33,892 nucleotides of DNA from Methanobacteriota archaeon (GCA_021372335.1 JAJFUR010000030.1:1-33892), one strand, 5' to 3'. Shown: positions 6,495-14,482, counted from the first letter of the stretch. Made by a program: numbers and translations. The notes: generated by a model from the letters alone, not told the origin.

Positions 6495-7682
6495 ATGACC
6501 GAACAGGTCCCTAAGATAGCGATATACCTAGACTTCGAGAACCTGGCCATTTCCGCCAAGGAGGTCTACCCTTTGACCCCAAAACCCCTGAGGATCGATG
6601 ACATCCTCGACTACGCCAAGGGATATGGGGATGTGCTCATCAAGAAGGCGTTCGCCGACTGGAACAAGCCGCCATGCAGCCAGTATGTCGAGGACCTCCG
6701 GCTGCGGGCCTTCGACCTGGTGTTCCTTCCGCAGACCTCCCTTTCAGGCAAGAACGGGGCCGACCTGCGTATGACCATCGACGCCCTAGAGGATATGTAC
6801 AACAAGTCCCTGCTTGATGTGTTCTTCCTCGGCACCGGGGACACGGACTTCATCCACCTAATACGGAAGATAAAGGAGCGCGGGAAGGAGGTCGTGGTGC
6901 TGGGCTTTGAGCACTCCATCGGTCGGACCATCCGCTACAACTGCGACCGCTTCGAATCGCTGGAGGACCTGTTGGGCAAGGCTCCAGCCCCCCCTGGCGT
7001 AGAGAAGAAGGAGGAGGAGGAACTGGAGGACGACCCGCGCGAGCTGTTCCTCCGGTACATCAAGAACCGCTCGACGGACGAGCCGGCGATCCTCTCCCAG
7101 ATCAAGAACGACCTGATGCGGCTCGACCCCTCCTTCTCGGAGAAGAAGTACGGATACAAGCATTTCAAGGAGTTCCTGGACTCCTTCAAGGGGGACCTCT
7201 TCACCACCATCAAGATGGACGACAAGGCCGGCCATCACCTTGTGTTCTTCAAGAGCTACGCCGAGCTCACCTCGGACATCAACGAGGCCCAGGTCCGGGA
7301 CTTCATCGACAAGGAGATGCGCTTCATTCGGGACCGCGCCCTGCGCAAGGCGCTCTACAAGGAGACCATCGGCCTCTTCCATGCGGACGGGGAGACGACC
7401 ATCAATCAGATGGTCGACGACCTCTGGGCCCTGTTCGACAAGAAGGTGCCGAAGGCCACGCTGAAGCGCTTCCTGCGGACCATGGCCGAGGGGCGCATGT
7501 TCAAGTTCGCCAACGCGAAGTACACGGGCAACATCTATACCATGCCGCAGGTGCTGAAGACCGACCTTCCATCGCTCGAGCGGTTGGACGAGATCTACCT
7601 GCAGCGCATCATCGACCTGACGTTGAGGAAGTGCCCGGGCGTGCCCCAGGAGTCAGTGACCAGGATGATGGGGCTGAGCTAG
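6495..7682 (+). CDS. NYN-domain / LOTUS (OST-HTH) RNA-associated protein
   Basis: A 395-residue protein. Residues 7-155 form a NYN (PIN-like) domain: Asp13 in IAIYLDFENLA, Asp90 and Asp96 in GADLRMTIDAL, and Asp116/Asp118 in LGTGDTDFIHLI give the acidic metal site of this nuclease fold. A charged linker (165-182, EEEELEDD) follows, then an OST-HTH/LOTUS domain (about 183-252, ELFLRYI to HHLVFF), known in eukaryotic MARF1 and Tudor proteins as an RNA- or helicase-binding module. The last 130 residues look helical with a second winged-helix-like segment. The likely role is RNA cleavage or surveillance; this is inference from domain pairing. A purine-rich GGTGGA precedes ATG 6495. Confidence 0.85.
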   Translation: MTEQVPKIAIYLDFENLAISAKEVYPLTPKPLRIDDILDYAKGYGDVLIKKAFADWNKPPCSQYVEDLRLRAFDLVFLPQTSLSGKNGADLRMTIDALEDMYNKSLLDVFFLGTGDTDFIHLIRKIKERGKEVVVLGFEHSIGRTIRYNCDRFESLEDLLGKAPAPPGVEKKEEEELEDDPRELFLRYIKNRSTDEPAILSQIKNDLMRLDPSFSEKKYGYKHFKEFLDSFKGDLFTTIKMDDKAGHHLVFFKSYAELTSDINEAQVRDFIDKEMRFIRDRALRKALYKETIGLFHADGETTINQMVDDLWALFDKKVPKATLKRFLRTMAEGRMFKFANAKYTGNIYTMPQVLKTDLPSLERLDEIYLQRIIDLTLRKCPGVPQESVTRMMGLS

Positions 7683-7691
7683 GGGCTCGGG

Positions 7692-8204
7692 CTAGACCAG
7701 GCGGGCCGCCCCCTCCTTGGCCTCCAGGCGCTCCATCGCCTCCCGGTCCAGGCGGAAGAAGGTCCAGTCCATCCTTCGGGCGCCCTGCCTCTCGTAGAAC
7801 GCCATGGCGCCGACGTTCCAGTTCAAGGCGCACCATTCCATGCGCCCGCACCCCTTGGCGATGGCCTCCCTGACGCAATGCCTGAACAGCTTCCCCCCGA
7901 TCCCCTGCATGCGCTCTTCCTCCCTGACATAGATGTCCTCGAGGAACAGGGTAGGCTCGGCGAGGAAGGTCGAATAGGTGAAGTAGTAGGTGATGTACCC
8001 CACCGCCCTTCCATCCGAATAGGCGATGAACGCGTGGAATGGAGCGGGGGAGACGGTGATGTGGTGCCGCAGCCGCTCCCTCGCCTCCTCGGTCGGCGGT
8101 TCCAGCCCCTCGAACTCGGCCAGCTCCGTGATGAGGGACAGCAGCGCCTCGACGTTCCCCGGGGACGCCTGGACGATCTCCACCTCCCTTCCAGCTGCGC
8201 GCAT
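7692..8204 (-). CDS. GNAT N-acetyltransferase, diamine (SSAT)-like
   Basis: A 170-residue single GNAT domain. The acetyl-CoA pyrophosphate loop is RMQGIGGKLF (about residues 98-107), preceded by the long strand LFLEDIYV and followed by LNWNVGAMAFYERQGA and DWTFFRLD. This order and wording resemble eukaryotic spermidine/spermine N1-acetyltransferase and its prokaryotic relatives, so a polyamine or amino-acid amine is a reasonable substrate guess; the family is broad and this is not proof. The gene ends 9 nt from the convergent NYN-LOTUS gene and starts close to the divergent hgcC promoter region, so an inverted repeat there might influence both. Confidence 0.85.
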   Translation of the reverse strand: MRAAGREVEIVQASPGNVEALLSLITELAEFEGLEPPTEEARERLRHHITVSPAPFHAFIAYSDGRAVGYITYYFTYSTFLAEPTLFLEDIYVREEERMQGIGGKLFRHCVREAIAKGCGRMEWCALNWNVGAMAFYERQGARRMDWTFFRLDREAMERLEAKEGAARLV

Positions 8205-8248
8205 GCTCTCCGATAGCGTTGTGCGCCTATTTCTTCATGCTTAAGCAT

Positions 8249-8266
8249 TTTCTGATTTTTCAGAAA
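8249..8266. promoter_or_regulatory. Inverted repeat upstream of hgcC, putative operator
   Basis: TTTCTGA-TTTT-TCAGAAA is a perfect 7-bp inverted repeat with a 4-bp spacer. It ends 30 bp before the hgcC ATG and is overlapped at its right end by a TATA-like TTTCAAAT (8267-8274 region), so a bound dimer would interfere with promoter recognition. It could be the site of HgcC itself or of an ArsR-type regulator; neither is shown. Confidence 0.5.
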
Positions 8267-8296
8267 TTTCAAATAGATAGATACCGATGGAGGCGC

Positions 8297-8566
8297 ATGC
8301 CCCGCCGTAAGGAGATCGCAGGAGAGGAATGCTGCTCCGCGCCAGCTATGCCCAATAAATACGATGTGGAAGGGGTGGCCACTGTGGACGAGCGAGGGCA
8401 GATGGTGCTGCCCAAGGCCGTGAGGGAGAAGGCTGGCATCCGGCCGGGGGACAGGCTGGCCATAGTCACCATGGTACGGGACGGGCGAGTGTGCTGCCTC
8501 CATCTGTTCAGAACGGATGACCTGGCCGCGACCGCGAGGGACATTCTGGAACGCAGGGAGGACTGA
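8297..8566 (+). CDS. hgcC: HgcAB-associated AbrB-like protein HgcC
   Basis: An 89-residue protein with a SpoVT/AbrB-type swapped-hairpin domain: VEGVATVDERGQMVLPKAVR followed by GIRPGDRLAIV, the classical DNA-binding beta-hairpin half. Proteins of this form with GQMVLPK and a cysteine-rich edge sit beside hgcAB in many mercury methylators and are called HgcAB-associated. Two cysteine pairs are present, Cys12-Cys13 and Cys66-Cys67, which could bind a thiophilic metal. ATG 8297 has GGAGG at 8289-8293 (tight 3-nt spacing) and a TATA-like box about 27 nt upstream, so the leader is very short or absent. The frame stays open upstream to a TTG at 8219, but that stretch crosses the operator region. 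hgcA follows after 4 nt. Confidence 0.85.
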   Translation: MPRRKEIAGEECCSAPAMPNKYDVEGVATVDERGQMVLPKAVREKAGIRPGDRLAIVTMVRDGRVCCLHLFRTDDLAATARDILERRED

Positions 8567-8570
8567 GCCC

Positions 8571-9551
8571 GTGGAGGAAGGGTATTCGCAGGAGGTCATG
8601 AGGACCACGGCCACCCTGGGGAGGAAGGAGGCCTGGGACCATGCCAAGGCCCGGATGGGGATCGCCCGCATGGAGCATCGCGTCCGCCCCGGGCTGTACG
8701 CCCTGGGCGAACCGACCCGCTCCTCGCCGGTCCTCGTGACCGCCAACTATTCCCTGAGCTTCGACGCCCTGCGCTCCTCCCTCCCGGGCAGGGACGCCTG
8801 GGTGCTGGTGCTTGACACCGGGGGAATCAATGTATGGTGCGCGGCTGGCAAGGGGACCTTCGGCACGGAGGAGCTTGTCCGGGCGATCGAGGCCACCAAG
8901 CTCTCCGAGAGGGTGGATGGCCGGACCCTCATCCTCCCCCAACTGGGAGCGCCGGGAGTGTCGGCCCAGGAGGTCCATGGGGCCACCGGGTTCAAGGTGG
9001 AGTACGGACCGGTCCGGGCGGAGGACCTGCCGTTCTATCTGGACCGAGGGGAGTGCACCGACGCGATGCGGACCGTGCGCTTCGACCTGCGCGACCGCCT
9101 CGTCCTGGCCCCCGTCGAGCTGAGGAACCACCGATGGGGGCTCGCGCTCCTGGTGCTGTTGGCGGTCTTGGTGCCCTTCTACGGGCTCGAGGTCCTGGTG
9201 GTGGCCCTTGGAGGGCTGCTCCTGTTCCCCGCCCTCCTTCCCTACCTTCCCGGGAAGGACCTGTCCCTGCGGGGGATGGCTCTAGGGGCGCTCTTGGTGA
9301 CCCCGTTCGCCCTGTTCCAGCTGGCGTCCGGTATGGATGCGGCGACGCTTTTGGCCGTTCCCGCCGAATTCCTGCTGATGGTCCCGTTGGCCGGCTATTT
9401 GGGGCTCAATTTCACCGGTTCCACCCCCTTCACCTCCCGCACCGGGGTCCGCAGGGAGATATTCACCTATATCCCCAAGATGGCGGCGATGGCGGTGCTG
9501 GGCGCAGTGATCGGAGGGGTGGCTCTGCTCGTCCATTGGGGGTGGCTGTGA
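8571..9551 (+). CDS. hgcA: Mercury methylation corrinoid protein HgcA
   Basis: HgcA donates a corrinoid-bound methyl group to Hg(II). The diagnostic cap-helix motif NVWCAAGK is present (residues 87-94), with Cys90 as the expected lower cobalt ligand. The N-terminal 165 residues form the CFeSP-like corrinoid domain. About residues 190-326 hold five predicted membrane helices and end with the family-typical LNFTGSTPFTSRTGVRREIF and FTYIPKM. Length (326 residues) is normal. GTG 8571 is chosen because GGGAGG lies at 8556-8561, 9 nt ahead, and it follows the hgcC stop by 4 nt; ATG 8598 is less well spaced, and an upstream ATG in the same frame would overlap hgcC. The stop overlaps the hgcB ATG. 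Identification is firm; activity is untested. Confidence 0.97.
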   Translation: MEEGYSQEVMRTTATLGRKEAWDHAKARMGIARMEHRVRPGLYALGEPTRSSPVLVTANYSLSFDALRSSLPGRDAWVLVLDTGGINVWCAAGKGTFGTEELVRAIEATKLSERVDGRTLILPQLGAPGVSAQEVHGATGFKVEYGPVRAEDLPFYLDRGECTDAMRTVRFDLRDRLVLAPVELRNHRWGLALLVLLAVLVPFYGLEVLVVALGGLLLFPALLPYLPGKDLSLRGMALGALLVTPFALFQLASGMDAATLLAVPAEFLLMVPLAGYLGLNFTGSTPFTSRTGVRREIFTYIPKMAAMAVLGAVIGGVALLVHWGWL

Positions 9552-9862
9552 TGGAGATCGGAACGCTCGATGTCATGTCCCCTCAAAATGGTGGGAGGAT
9601 CAACACCCTGGTATTCTATCCCGGCCGATGCGTCCGGTGCGGGATGTGCCTGAAGGTGTGCCCCCATCGGGTCTTCGCCCTCGAAGGGGAACGGATCAGA
9701 TTGGCCAGGCCGGCCGACTGCATGGAGTGCGGGGCCTGCCGGAAGAACTGCCCCTCCCACGCCATCGAGGTGGACAGCGGGGTGGGGTGCGCCTCCGCCA
9801 TGATCAAGGCCGCGCTGAGGGGAAGGGAGGATGTGGTGTGCGGCGAGGACTGCTGCCGCTGA
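9551..9862 (+). CDS. hgcB: Mercury methylation ferredoxin HgcB
   Basis: A 103-residue dicluster ferredoxin that keeps the HgcA corrinoid reduced. Two [4Fe-4S] motifs are seen: C27-x2-C30-x2-C33-x3-C37 and C57-x2-C60-x2-C63-x3-C67, the latter in the characteristic DCMECGAC. It also has the family-specific Cys80 (GVGCASAMI) and the C-terminal vicinal pair Cys101-Cys102, thought to hand Hg(II) to HgcA; Cys97 is additional. Its ATG overlaps the hgcA stop (TGATG shared A), so translation is coupled. The gene ends 4 nt before the convergent histidine kinase stop. With hgcA and hgcC adjacent, identification is secure. Confidence 0.97.
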   Translation: MEIGTLDVMSPQNGGRINTLVFYPGRCVRCGMCLKVCPHRVFALEGERIRLARPADCMECGACRKNCPSHAIEVDSGVGCASAMIKAALRGREDVVCGEDCCR

Positions 9863-9866
9863 TGGG

Positions 9867-11540
9867 TCATGAAGGGTGCATCTTCCAGGTGAACCAGCCG
9901 GATGGCACCCTTATTACGAACCGCGCCCCCTTCCCAGGCTCCCCTTCCTCGGAGATCGTGAACCCGGTCGTGGCCAGGATCTCCCGCGCCAGGTAGAGCC
10001 CGAGGCCGGTGTTGTCCCCGACCCCTTTGGAGAAGATGTTTTCCTTGCTCTCCGCCGGGACGCCCACTCCGTCATCCTCCCAGATTATCTCCAGGCCGGT
10101 CTCGGTGTTCTCCGCGCGGACCACTGCCCGGGTGGCCTTCCTTCCATGCCGCACGGTGTTGTCGGCCAGGACATGGAAGACGTTCTCCAGCTTGGGATCT
10201 GCCAACACCTGGAGACCTTCCAGGTGGGACTCGGTCCTGATGCCGTTCATATCCACCTGCCCCAGCACTTTCGTTATGATCGCCTGCATATCATGCCAGG
10301 CCGTGGTCGTCGCTAGGTTCCGTTCCTGCTCCGCCGCGAAGCTGAGCTGCGCCTCGGCGCTCCTGGCGCGCTCGATCAGCTTTCCGACGAGGTGCCGCTG
10401 TCGGTCGTTCAGGTCGGTGGCCTCGAGGAGCTCCAGGTACCCCCAGAGGGCGGTCATGTCGTTCATCAGGTCATGCCGAAGGACCTCATTAAGGAGCCTT
10501 ATGTTCCGGTTCGCCCTTCGCAGCTCCTCCTCCAAGCCCTTCCGGTTGCTGATGTCATGGAACACCATCACCATCCCGATGGGTTTGCCCTGCCTGAGGA
10601 TGTCCGAGGTGGAGAGGATGAAATGCCTGGGCTCGCCGTCGATGACCATCGCGGTCTCCCAACGGTTGGGACCGGAGGGCACCCTCAGCCCCCTGGCCTT
10701 CACCCTCTCCCAAAAGAATTCGGCGTTCTGCTCCAACAACCTCCGCCCGGGCCCATTGGCGTACACGACCTCCATTGAAGGGCCCAGGAGGATCACGGCG
10801 TCGTCCATTCCTCCGATGGCCTCCCTGAAACGGATGATCTCCAGATCGGCGAAGTCCGAGTACCGTTCACCGAAGAAGACGATCAGGGCGGCGATGGTGA
10901 AGCCGATCGACAGGATGTCGATCCGCGGGTCGTTCCTGGGGCTCAGGACGTAGAGGACACTTGTGAGCGCCATGGCACCGATTGCCAGGGTCATTGTCCT
11001 GAGCCCCCCTCTGCGGTAGGAGGGGGTCTCAAGGAGAGCCCTGGCCATAAGAAGGGCCGTGATCAGGAAAACCCCAAGGAAGTAGCCCGCCCAGATGAGG
11101 AACAGGGGGCCGTAGTCGGCATCGAACATGTAGAAGCCGTGGCTCGGGACGATCGCAACATCGTTATAGAAGAGGTGGTGCAGGTCGTTGGTCACGTACA
11201 GTCCGATGGTCACCATGGCGGGGAGGGCGGTCAGGAGCGCATTGCGGCGGTTCGCGTACCTGCCCAGCCCAACGTATTGGAGTACGAACATGAGCAGGGT
11301 GACGAGGACCATGGATTCGCATATGTACTCGAGCAAGACCACCGCCCGCGCCAAGGCCATGTCCCCGACCGCCTTTTCTACCAGCAGCACTAGGCATGTC
11401 AGGGAGAAGAAGGCAAAACATGTGCCCATGGCCAGGCGGTGCTCGGTCTTCTTTCCGGTGAGGACCTTGTATGCTACCCATGCGATGATGGCGGCCGCTA
11501 GAACGTTAGGCCCTAGGACGGCGATGGCATAGTAGTCCAT
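9867..11540 (-). CDS. 7TM-PAS sensor histidine kinase
   Basis: A 557-residue membrane sensor kinase. Residues 5-225 contain about seven hydrophobic helices of the histidine-kinase 7TM type. A PAS domain spans about 240-335 (AVILLGPSMEVVYANGPG to GMVMVFHDISNRK), followed by a HisKA-like region with the phospho-acceptor His356 in LNEVLRHDLMND. The HATPase domain has an N box near Asn461 (VLADNTVRHG), a G1 box WEDDGVGVP and a G2 box TGLGLYLARE. It probably senses a membrane or small-molecule signal. No response regulator is adjacent, as is common in archaeal kinases of this kind. It is convergent with hgcB but there is no evidence that it controls it. GGGG precedes ATG 11540. Confidence 0.9.
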   Translation of the reverse strand: MDYYAIAVLGPNVLAAAIIAWVAYKVLTGKKTEHRLAMGTCFAFFSLTCLVLLVEKAVGDMALARAVVLLEYICESMVLVTLLMFVLQYVGLGRYANRRNALLTALPAMVTIGLYVTNDLHHLFYNDVAIVPSHGFYMFDADYGPLFLIWAGYFLGVFLITALLMARALLETPSYRRGGLRTMTLAIGAMALTSVLYVLSPRNDPRIDILSIGFTIAALIVFFGERYSDFADLEIIRFREAIGGMDDAVILLGPSMEVVYANGPGRRLLEQNAEFFWERVKARGLRVPSGPNRWETAMVIDGEPRHFILSTSDILRQGKPIGMVMVFHDISNRKGLEEELRRANRNIRLLNEVLRHDLMNDMTALWGYLELLEATDLNDRQRHLVGKLIERARSAEAQLSFAAEQERNLATTTAWHDMQAIITKVLGQVDMNGIRTESHLEGLQVLADPKLENVFHVLADNTVRHGRKATRAVVRAENTETGLEIIWEDDGVGVPAESKENIFSKGVGDNTGLGLYLAREILATTGFTISEEGEPGKGARFVIRVPSGWFTWKMHPS

Positions 11541-11573
11541 GTTCCCCTACCCAAAGCGGATGGGCTTAGAAGC

Positions 11574-11582
11574 GATATAAGC
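11574..11582 (-). promoter_or_regulatory. TATA box of histidine kinase gene
   Basis: On the minus strand GCTTATATC lies about 38 nt before ATG 11540, predicting a leader of roughly 13 nt containing TAGGGGAAC. Confidence 0.45.
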
Positions 11583-11612
11583 AATGTGGCGTAACCCAGC
11601 CAAGGTCTGACA

Positions 11613-12539
11613 TCAGATGAGCAGGAGGCCTAGCTCCCCCGCCCTCTCCAAGGCGACGCGGTGCTCCGCCGGGGAAACGCCCCGCGCCATCGCAGGCATC
11701 TGGCGGGCCCGGTGCTCGGGACGGTACTGGTCCATTACGTTCACCGCCGCCTGGGGAAGATGCTCGCCCAGCCATTCCAGGACGGGGAGGGTGCAGCATT
11801 CCAGGTGCCCGGGGAGCATCAGGTGCCTGACCACTACCTCCCCCTGCCTGGCCGCCTGCAGATGGTTGCGGGTGACGACCTCCCAGTAGCGGGGGGCGCC
11901 GCACAGCTCCCGGGCGCACCGGTCGTTCCCGAACTTGAGATCGGTCAGATAGACGTCCATGGTCCCGGCCAGCACCTCGAGGGCCTCGCGGGTCATGTAC
12001 ATGTTGGAGTTCCATACCTGGGGCACGTCCAGCTCAAGCTCCTGAAGGACCCTCAGCACGTAGGGGAGGTGCGGGATGGGGTCCCCGCCGACCCAGTTGA
12101 CGTTGCGGATGCCCCGACAGGCGGGGGCGCCGATGGGGGCGATCCCCCGCGCCTCTATCATCCTGGCCAGCACGCCCGGCTCGATCACCTCTCCGGCCTC
12201 GGCATCCGTGCTTATGTCCCAATTCTGGCAGAAGACGCAGCGCAGGTTGCAGCCGGCCAGGAAGACGGTGTAGGAGGGCACCAGCGGCCTCTCCTCCCCG
12301 TAGTGGATGAAGTGCGAGGCCACCTTCGTCCTCAGGACCCCGCACCTTCCCGGACGCCCTTCCCTGCGGTTCGCGCCGCAGCGATGCTCGCACAGCGCGC
12401 ACCCCGCCTCGAGCCTCTCAGCCTGCGCAACCTTCAAGCTGAGCTCGGAGGTCGGTCCCCCCTTCAGCTCTTGGAACCGCGGCCTGGCCTTTCCTTGAAG
12501 TATGGAGAGGTAATCGTGCAGGGGGTCCGGGCCGCTCAT
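11613..12539 (-). CDS. PflX-like radical SAM protein
   Basis: A 308-residue radical SAM enzyme of the COG1313 / PflX group, related to pyruvate-formate-lyase activases. The SAM cluster motif C-x3-C-x2-C is in AGCNLRCVFCQNWD (near residues 95-102). An N-terminal cysteine set C47-x2-C50-x3-C54 and C66 (CALCEHRCG, GRCG) could bind zinc or another cluster. VNWVGGDPIPHL and VWNSNMYMT match the SAM-binding barrel strands of activases. The substrate protein or metabolite is unknown for this group. It is 31 nt downstream of the MFS gene on the same strand and may be co-transcribed. ATG 12539 is followed by MSGPDPLHDY, typical of this family. Confidence 0.87.
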   Translation of the reverse strand: MSGPDPLHDYLSILQGKARPRFQELKGGPTSELSLKVAQAERLEAGCALCEHRCGANRREGRPGRCGVLRTKVASHFIHYGEERPLVPSYTVFLAGCNLRCVFCQNWDISTDAEAGEVIEPGVLARMIEARGIAPIGAPACRGIRNVNWVGGDPIPHLPYVLRVLQELELDVPQVWNSNMYMTREALEVLAGTMDVYLTDLKFGNDRCARELCGAPRYWEVVTRNHLQAARQGEVVVRHLMLPGHLECCTLPVLEWLGEHLPQAAVNVMDQYRPEHRARQMPAMARGVSPAEHRVALERAGELGLLLI

Positions 12540-12570
12540 CGGTGCATTATGCGCCTTCGCCCCTAATGAA

Positions 12571-13854
12571 TCATGCCCCGGGCGAGCGCTCGTCCCTCTC
12601 CTTGGCGTCCTTGGCCGAGCCGTCCATGACCTGGTCCTCCAAATGGACCACCGTCGGTGAGGCCATGTACATCAGGGTGAGCAATGTCATTGGGATCCCG
12701 GCGATCAGGTACCATGCGCGCACGCCGAGGGCGTCCCCCAGCGGCCCCGCTATCAGCAGGCCGACGGGCATCATCGCCGTGACCCCGGCGCTGATGAGCG
12801 CGAACACCCTCCCTTGGATTGCGAACGGTACCGACGCCTGCATCATGGCCATCATGGAGCCGTTGACCAGGGAGAGGGTGGCGCCGATCGCCCCCGACAG
12901 CACGTAGGCGAGGGGAAGAAGTTCCGCGGGAACAATGCCCAGCGCGGTTATGGCCAGGCTGAGGGCCAGGGTGGAGGCGAGCATGGTCCGGGTCCTGCGC
13001 CTGGAGCCTCCCCAGACCCCCAAGGCCATGCCGCCGACCAGCATCCCTATGCCGGCCAGGGCCTCCATTGTGGCGTATTCCCCGGCCCCTCCCTGGAAAT
13101 GGTCGATGACAAGGAGGGGCAGCAGCGAGAACGCGGGGCTCAGCAAAAGATTGGCGACCATGTAGAGGACGATGACCAGCAACGCCCCCTTCCATCCCCT
13201 CAGGAAGGCCAGCCCCTCCCGCATCTCCCCCAGCAGCGATGGTTTGGGAGCGCCCTTCCTATCGGGCTCGGGCACAGGGATGACGAGCAGGGGGGCTATG
13301 GCCATGAGCGCGGTGACGAGGTCCACCGACAGTACGGCCCACATCGGGAAAAGGGCGATGAGCACCGCCCCCGCCGGGGCGGCGATGACGTTGGACAGCC
13401 CGTACATGGCCTGGTTGAGGCCGCCCACCCTCCCCAGGTGCTGCTCGGGGACCATCATGGAGGTGGCAGCCTGCATGGCCGGCCAGTGGAAGCCGGCGAG
13501 GGTGGCCCGGCCGAACATCACGAGCAGCAACATCCACACCTCGGCGGCCCCCCACAGGAATGCCAGCATCAGCAGGACGGTCAGCAGCGCTATGAGGGAA
13601 TCGGCCCCGATCATCGTCAGCCGTCTGTTCCAGCGGTCGACGTAGGCCCCGGCCCAGGGGGCGATGACGATCTGCGGGAGCACCCCCATCAACGTTCCCA
13701 GGGCAAGGACCGTGGCCGATCCCGTCTCCACGGTGAGCCACCAGACAAGGGCGAACTGGACAAGCCCGCTGCCCATCAGGGAGAACGCCTGCCCTCCCCA
13801 GATGGTGAAGAAGCCCCTTTTCCATGAGCCCGTTCCTACCCCGCTTCCGTCCAT
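12571..13854 (-). CDS. MFS transporter, DHA3 (macrolide-efflux-like) family
   Basis: A 427-residue major facilitator protein with about twelve hydrophobic helices. It starts with FTIWGGQAFSLMGSGLVQFALVW, split over helix 1, typical of the DHA3/MefA group, and carries the loop 2-3 motif GAYVDRWNRRLTM (motif A equivalent) and a second half repeat near GVWGGSRRRTRTM. A charged cytoplasmic tail (KDAKERDERSPG) ends it. Such proteins export hydrophobic compounds or peptides; the substrate cannot be predicted. ATG 13854 is close to the start of homology. The upstream gap 13855-14010 shows no gene or clear promoter element. Confidence 0.87.
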   Translation of the reverse strand: MDGSGVGTGSWKRGFFTIWGGQAFSLMGSGLVQFALVWWLTVETGSATVLALGTLMGVLPQIVIAPWAGAYVDRWNRRLTMIGADSLIALLTVLLMLAFLWGAAEVWMLLLVMFGRATLAGFHWPAMQAATSMMVPEQHLGRVGGLNQAMYGLSNVIAAPAGAVLIALFPMWAVLSVDLVTALMAIAPLLVIPVPEPDRKGAPKPSLLGEMREGLAFLRGWKGALLVIVLYMVANLLLSPAFSLLPLLVIDHFQGGAGEYATMEALAGIGMLVGGMALGVWGGSRRRTRTMLASTLALSLAITALGIVPAELLPLAYVLSGAIGATLSLVNGSMMAMMQASVPFAIQGRVFALISAGVTAMMPVGLLIAGPLGDALGVRAWYLIAGIPMTLLTLMYMASPTVVHLEDQVMDGSAKDAKERDERSPGA

Positions 13855-14010
13855 ATGACAATCGGCGGTGGACCCCGCCCTTTGATCGAAAGGGCAGGAA
13901 TGACCGCCCTCGGCCTTCCCCCACCGCTCCCCCGCCGCCGCTTCCGTATCCCTTAGCCAGAAAAGAACCTTTGCATGAACGGGGAGGGCTGAGGCTGATC
14001 GGCCTCGAGC

Positions 14011-14427
14011 TCAAGGAACGATCGTCACCGGGACCTTGCTCCCCTGCGCCAGCCGGGTGGAGGTGCTGCCGATCAGGATCCCCTTGAAAGGGCTGAGCCC
14101 GCGGGTGCCGACCACGATCAGGTCGTGCCCCTCGGCCAGGCGCAGGAGCTGCTCGGCCGGATGGCCGAACTCCACTGTGGACCTGAACGGCACGCCCTCC
14201 TGCTCCAGGAGCCTCTCGGCCCCCTTCAGCCTTTCCCCTCCGACCTTGAAGTCCTTGTCCGCATAGGTGGCCTTTCCCACGAGCAGGTCATGGTCGCTGG
14301 GAGCGATCACATGCGCCAGCGTGATCTCGGACCCGAAGCCCTTGGCCAACGCGGCCGCGAAGCTCGCCGCTCGAAGGGCGTTCTCCGAGCCGTCGACGCC
14401 GACCAGTATCCGCTTGAAAGAGGTCAT
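14011..14427 (-). CDS. Universal stress protein (UspA family, ATP-binding type)
   Basis: A UspA-domain protein of about 138 residues. It starts FKRILVGVDGSENALRAA, giving the conserved Asp in the nucleotide pocket, and ends with VVGTRGLSPFKGILIGSTSTRL, the G-x2-G-x9-G-[ST] ATP-binding motif, then VPVTIV. This marks the ATP-binding subtype as opposed to the UspA-like non-binding type. ATG 14427 (MTSFKRI) is preferred; ATG 14439 would add MVTA and lies only 2 nt from an A/T-rich box. The gene is divergent from exodeoxyribonuclease III, with a perfect inverted repeat between them. The specific stress is unknown. Confidence 0.88.
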   Translation of the reverse strand: MTSFKRILVGVDGSENALRAASFAAALAKGFGSEITLAHVIAPSDHDLLVGKATYADKDFKVGGERLKGAERLLEQEGVPFRSTVEFGHPAEQLLRLAEGHDLIVVGTRGLSPFKGILIGSTSTRLAQGSKVPVTIVP

Positions 14428-14445
14428 CGCTGTCACCATGATATA

Positions 14446-14466
14446 TTAGGCCTGTCAAAGGCCTAA
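14446..14466. promoter_or_regulatory. Perfect inverted repeat between usp and xth, putative operator
   Basis: TTAGGCCT-GTCAA-AGGCCTAA, an 8-bp perfect inverted repeat with 5-bp spacer, lies in the 78- to 90-bp divergent gap. It overlaps the region just upstream of the usp start and is 17 bp from the xth TATA box, so one regulator could control both genes. Confidence 0.5.
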
Positions 14467-14482
14467 AGGTTTTCCACGACCC

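Noticed and set aside
9867..11540. Histidine kinase as a regulator of hgcAB
   Set aside because: It is merely convergent with hgcB, no response regulator or shared promoter is present, so a link cannot be supported.
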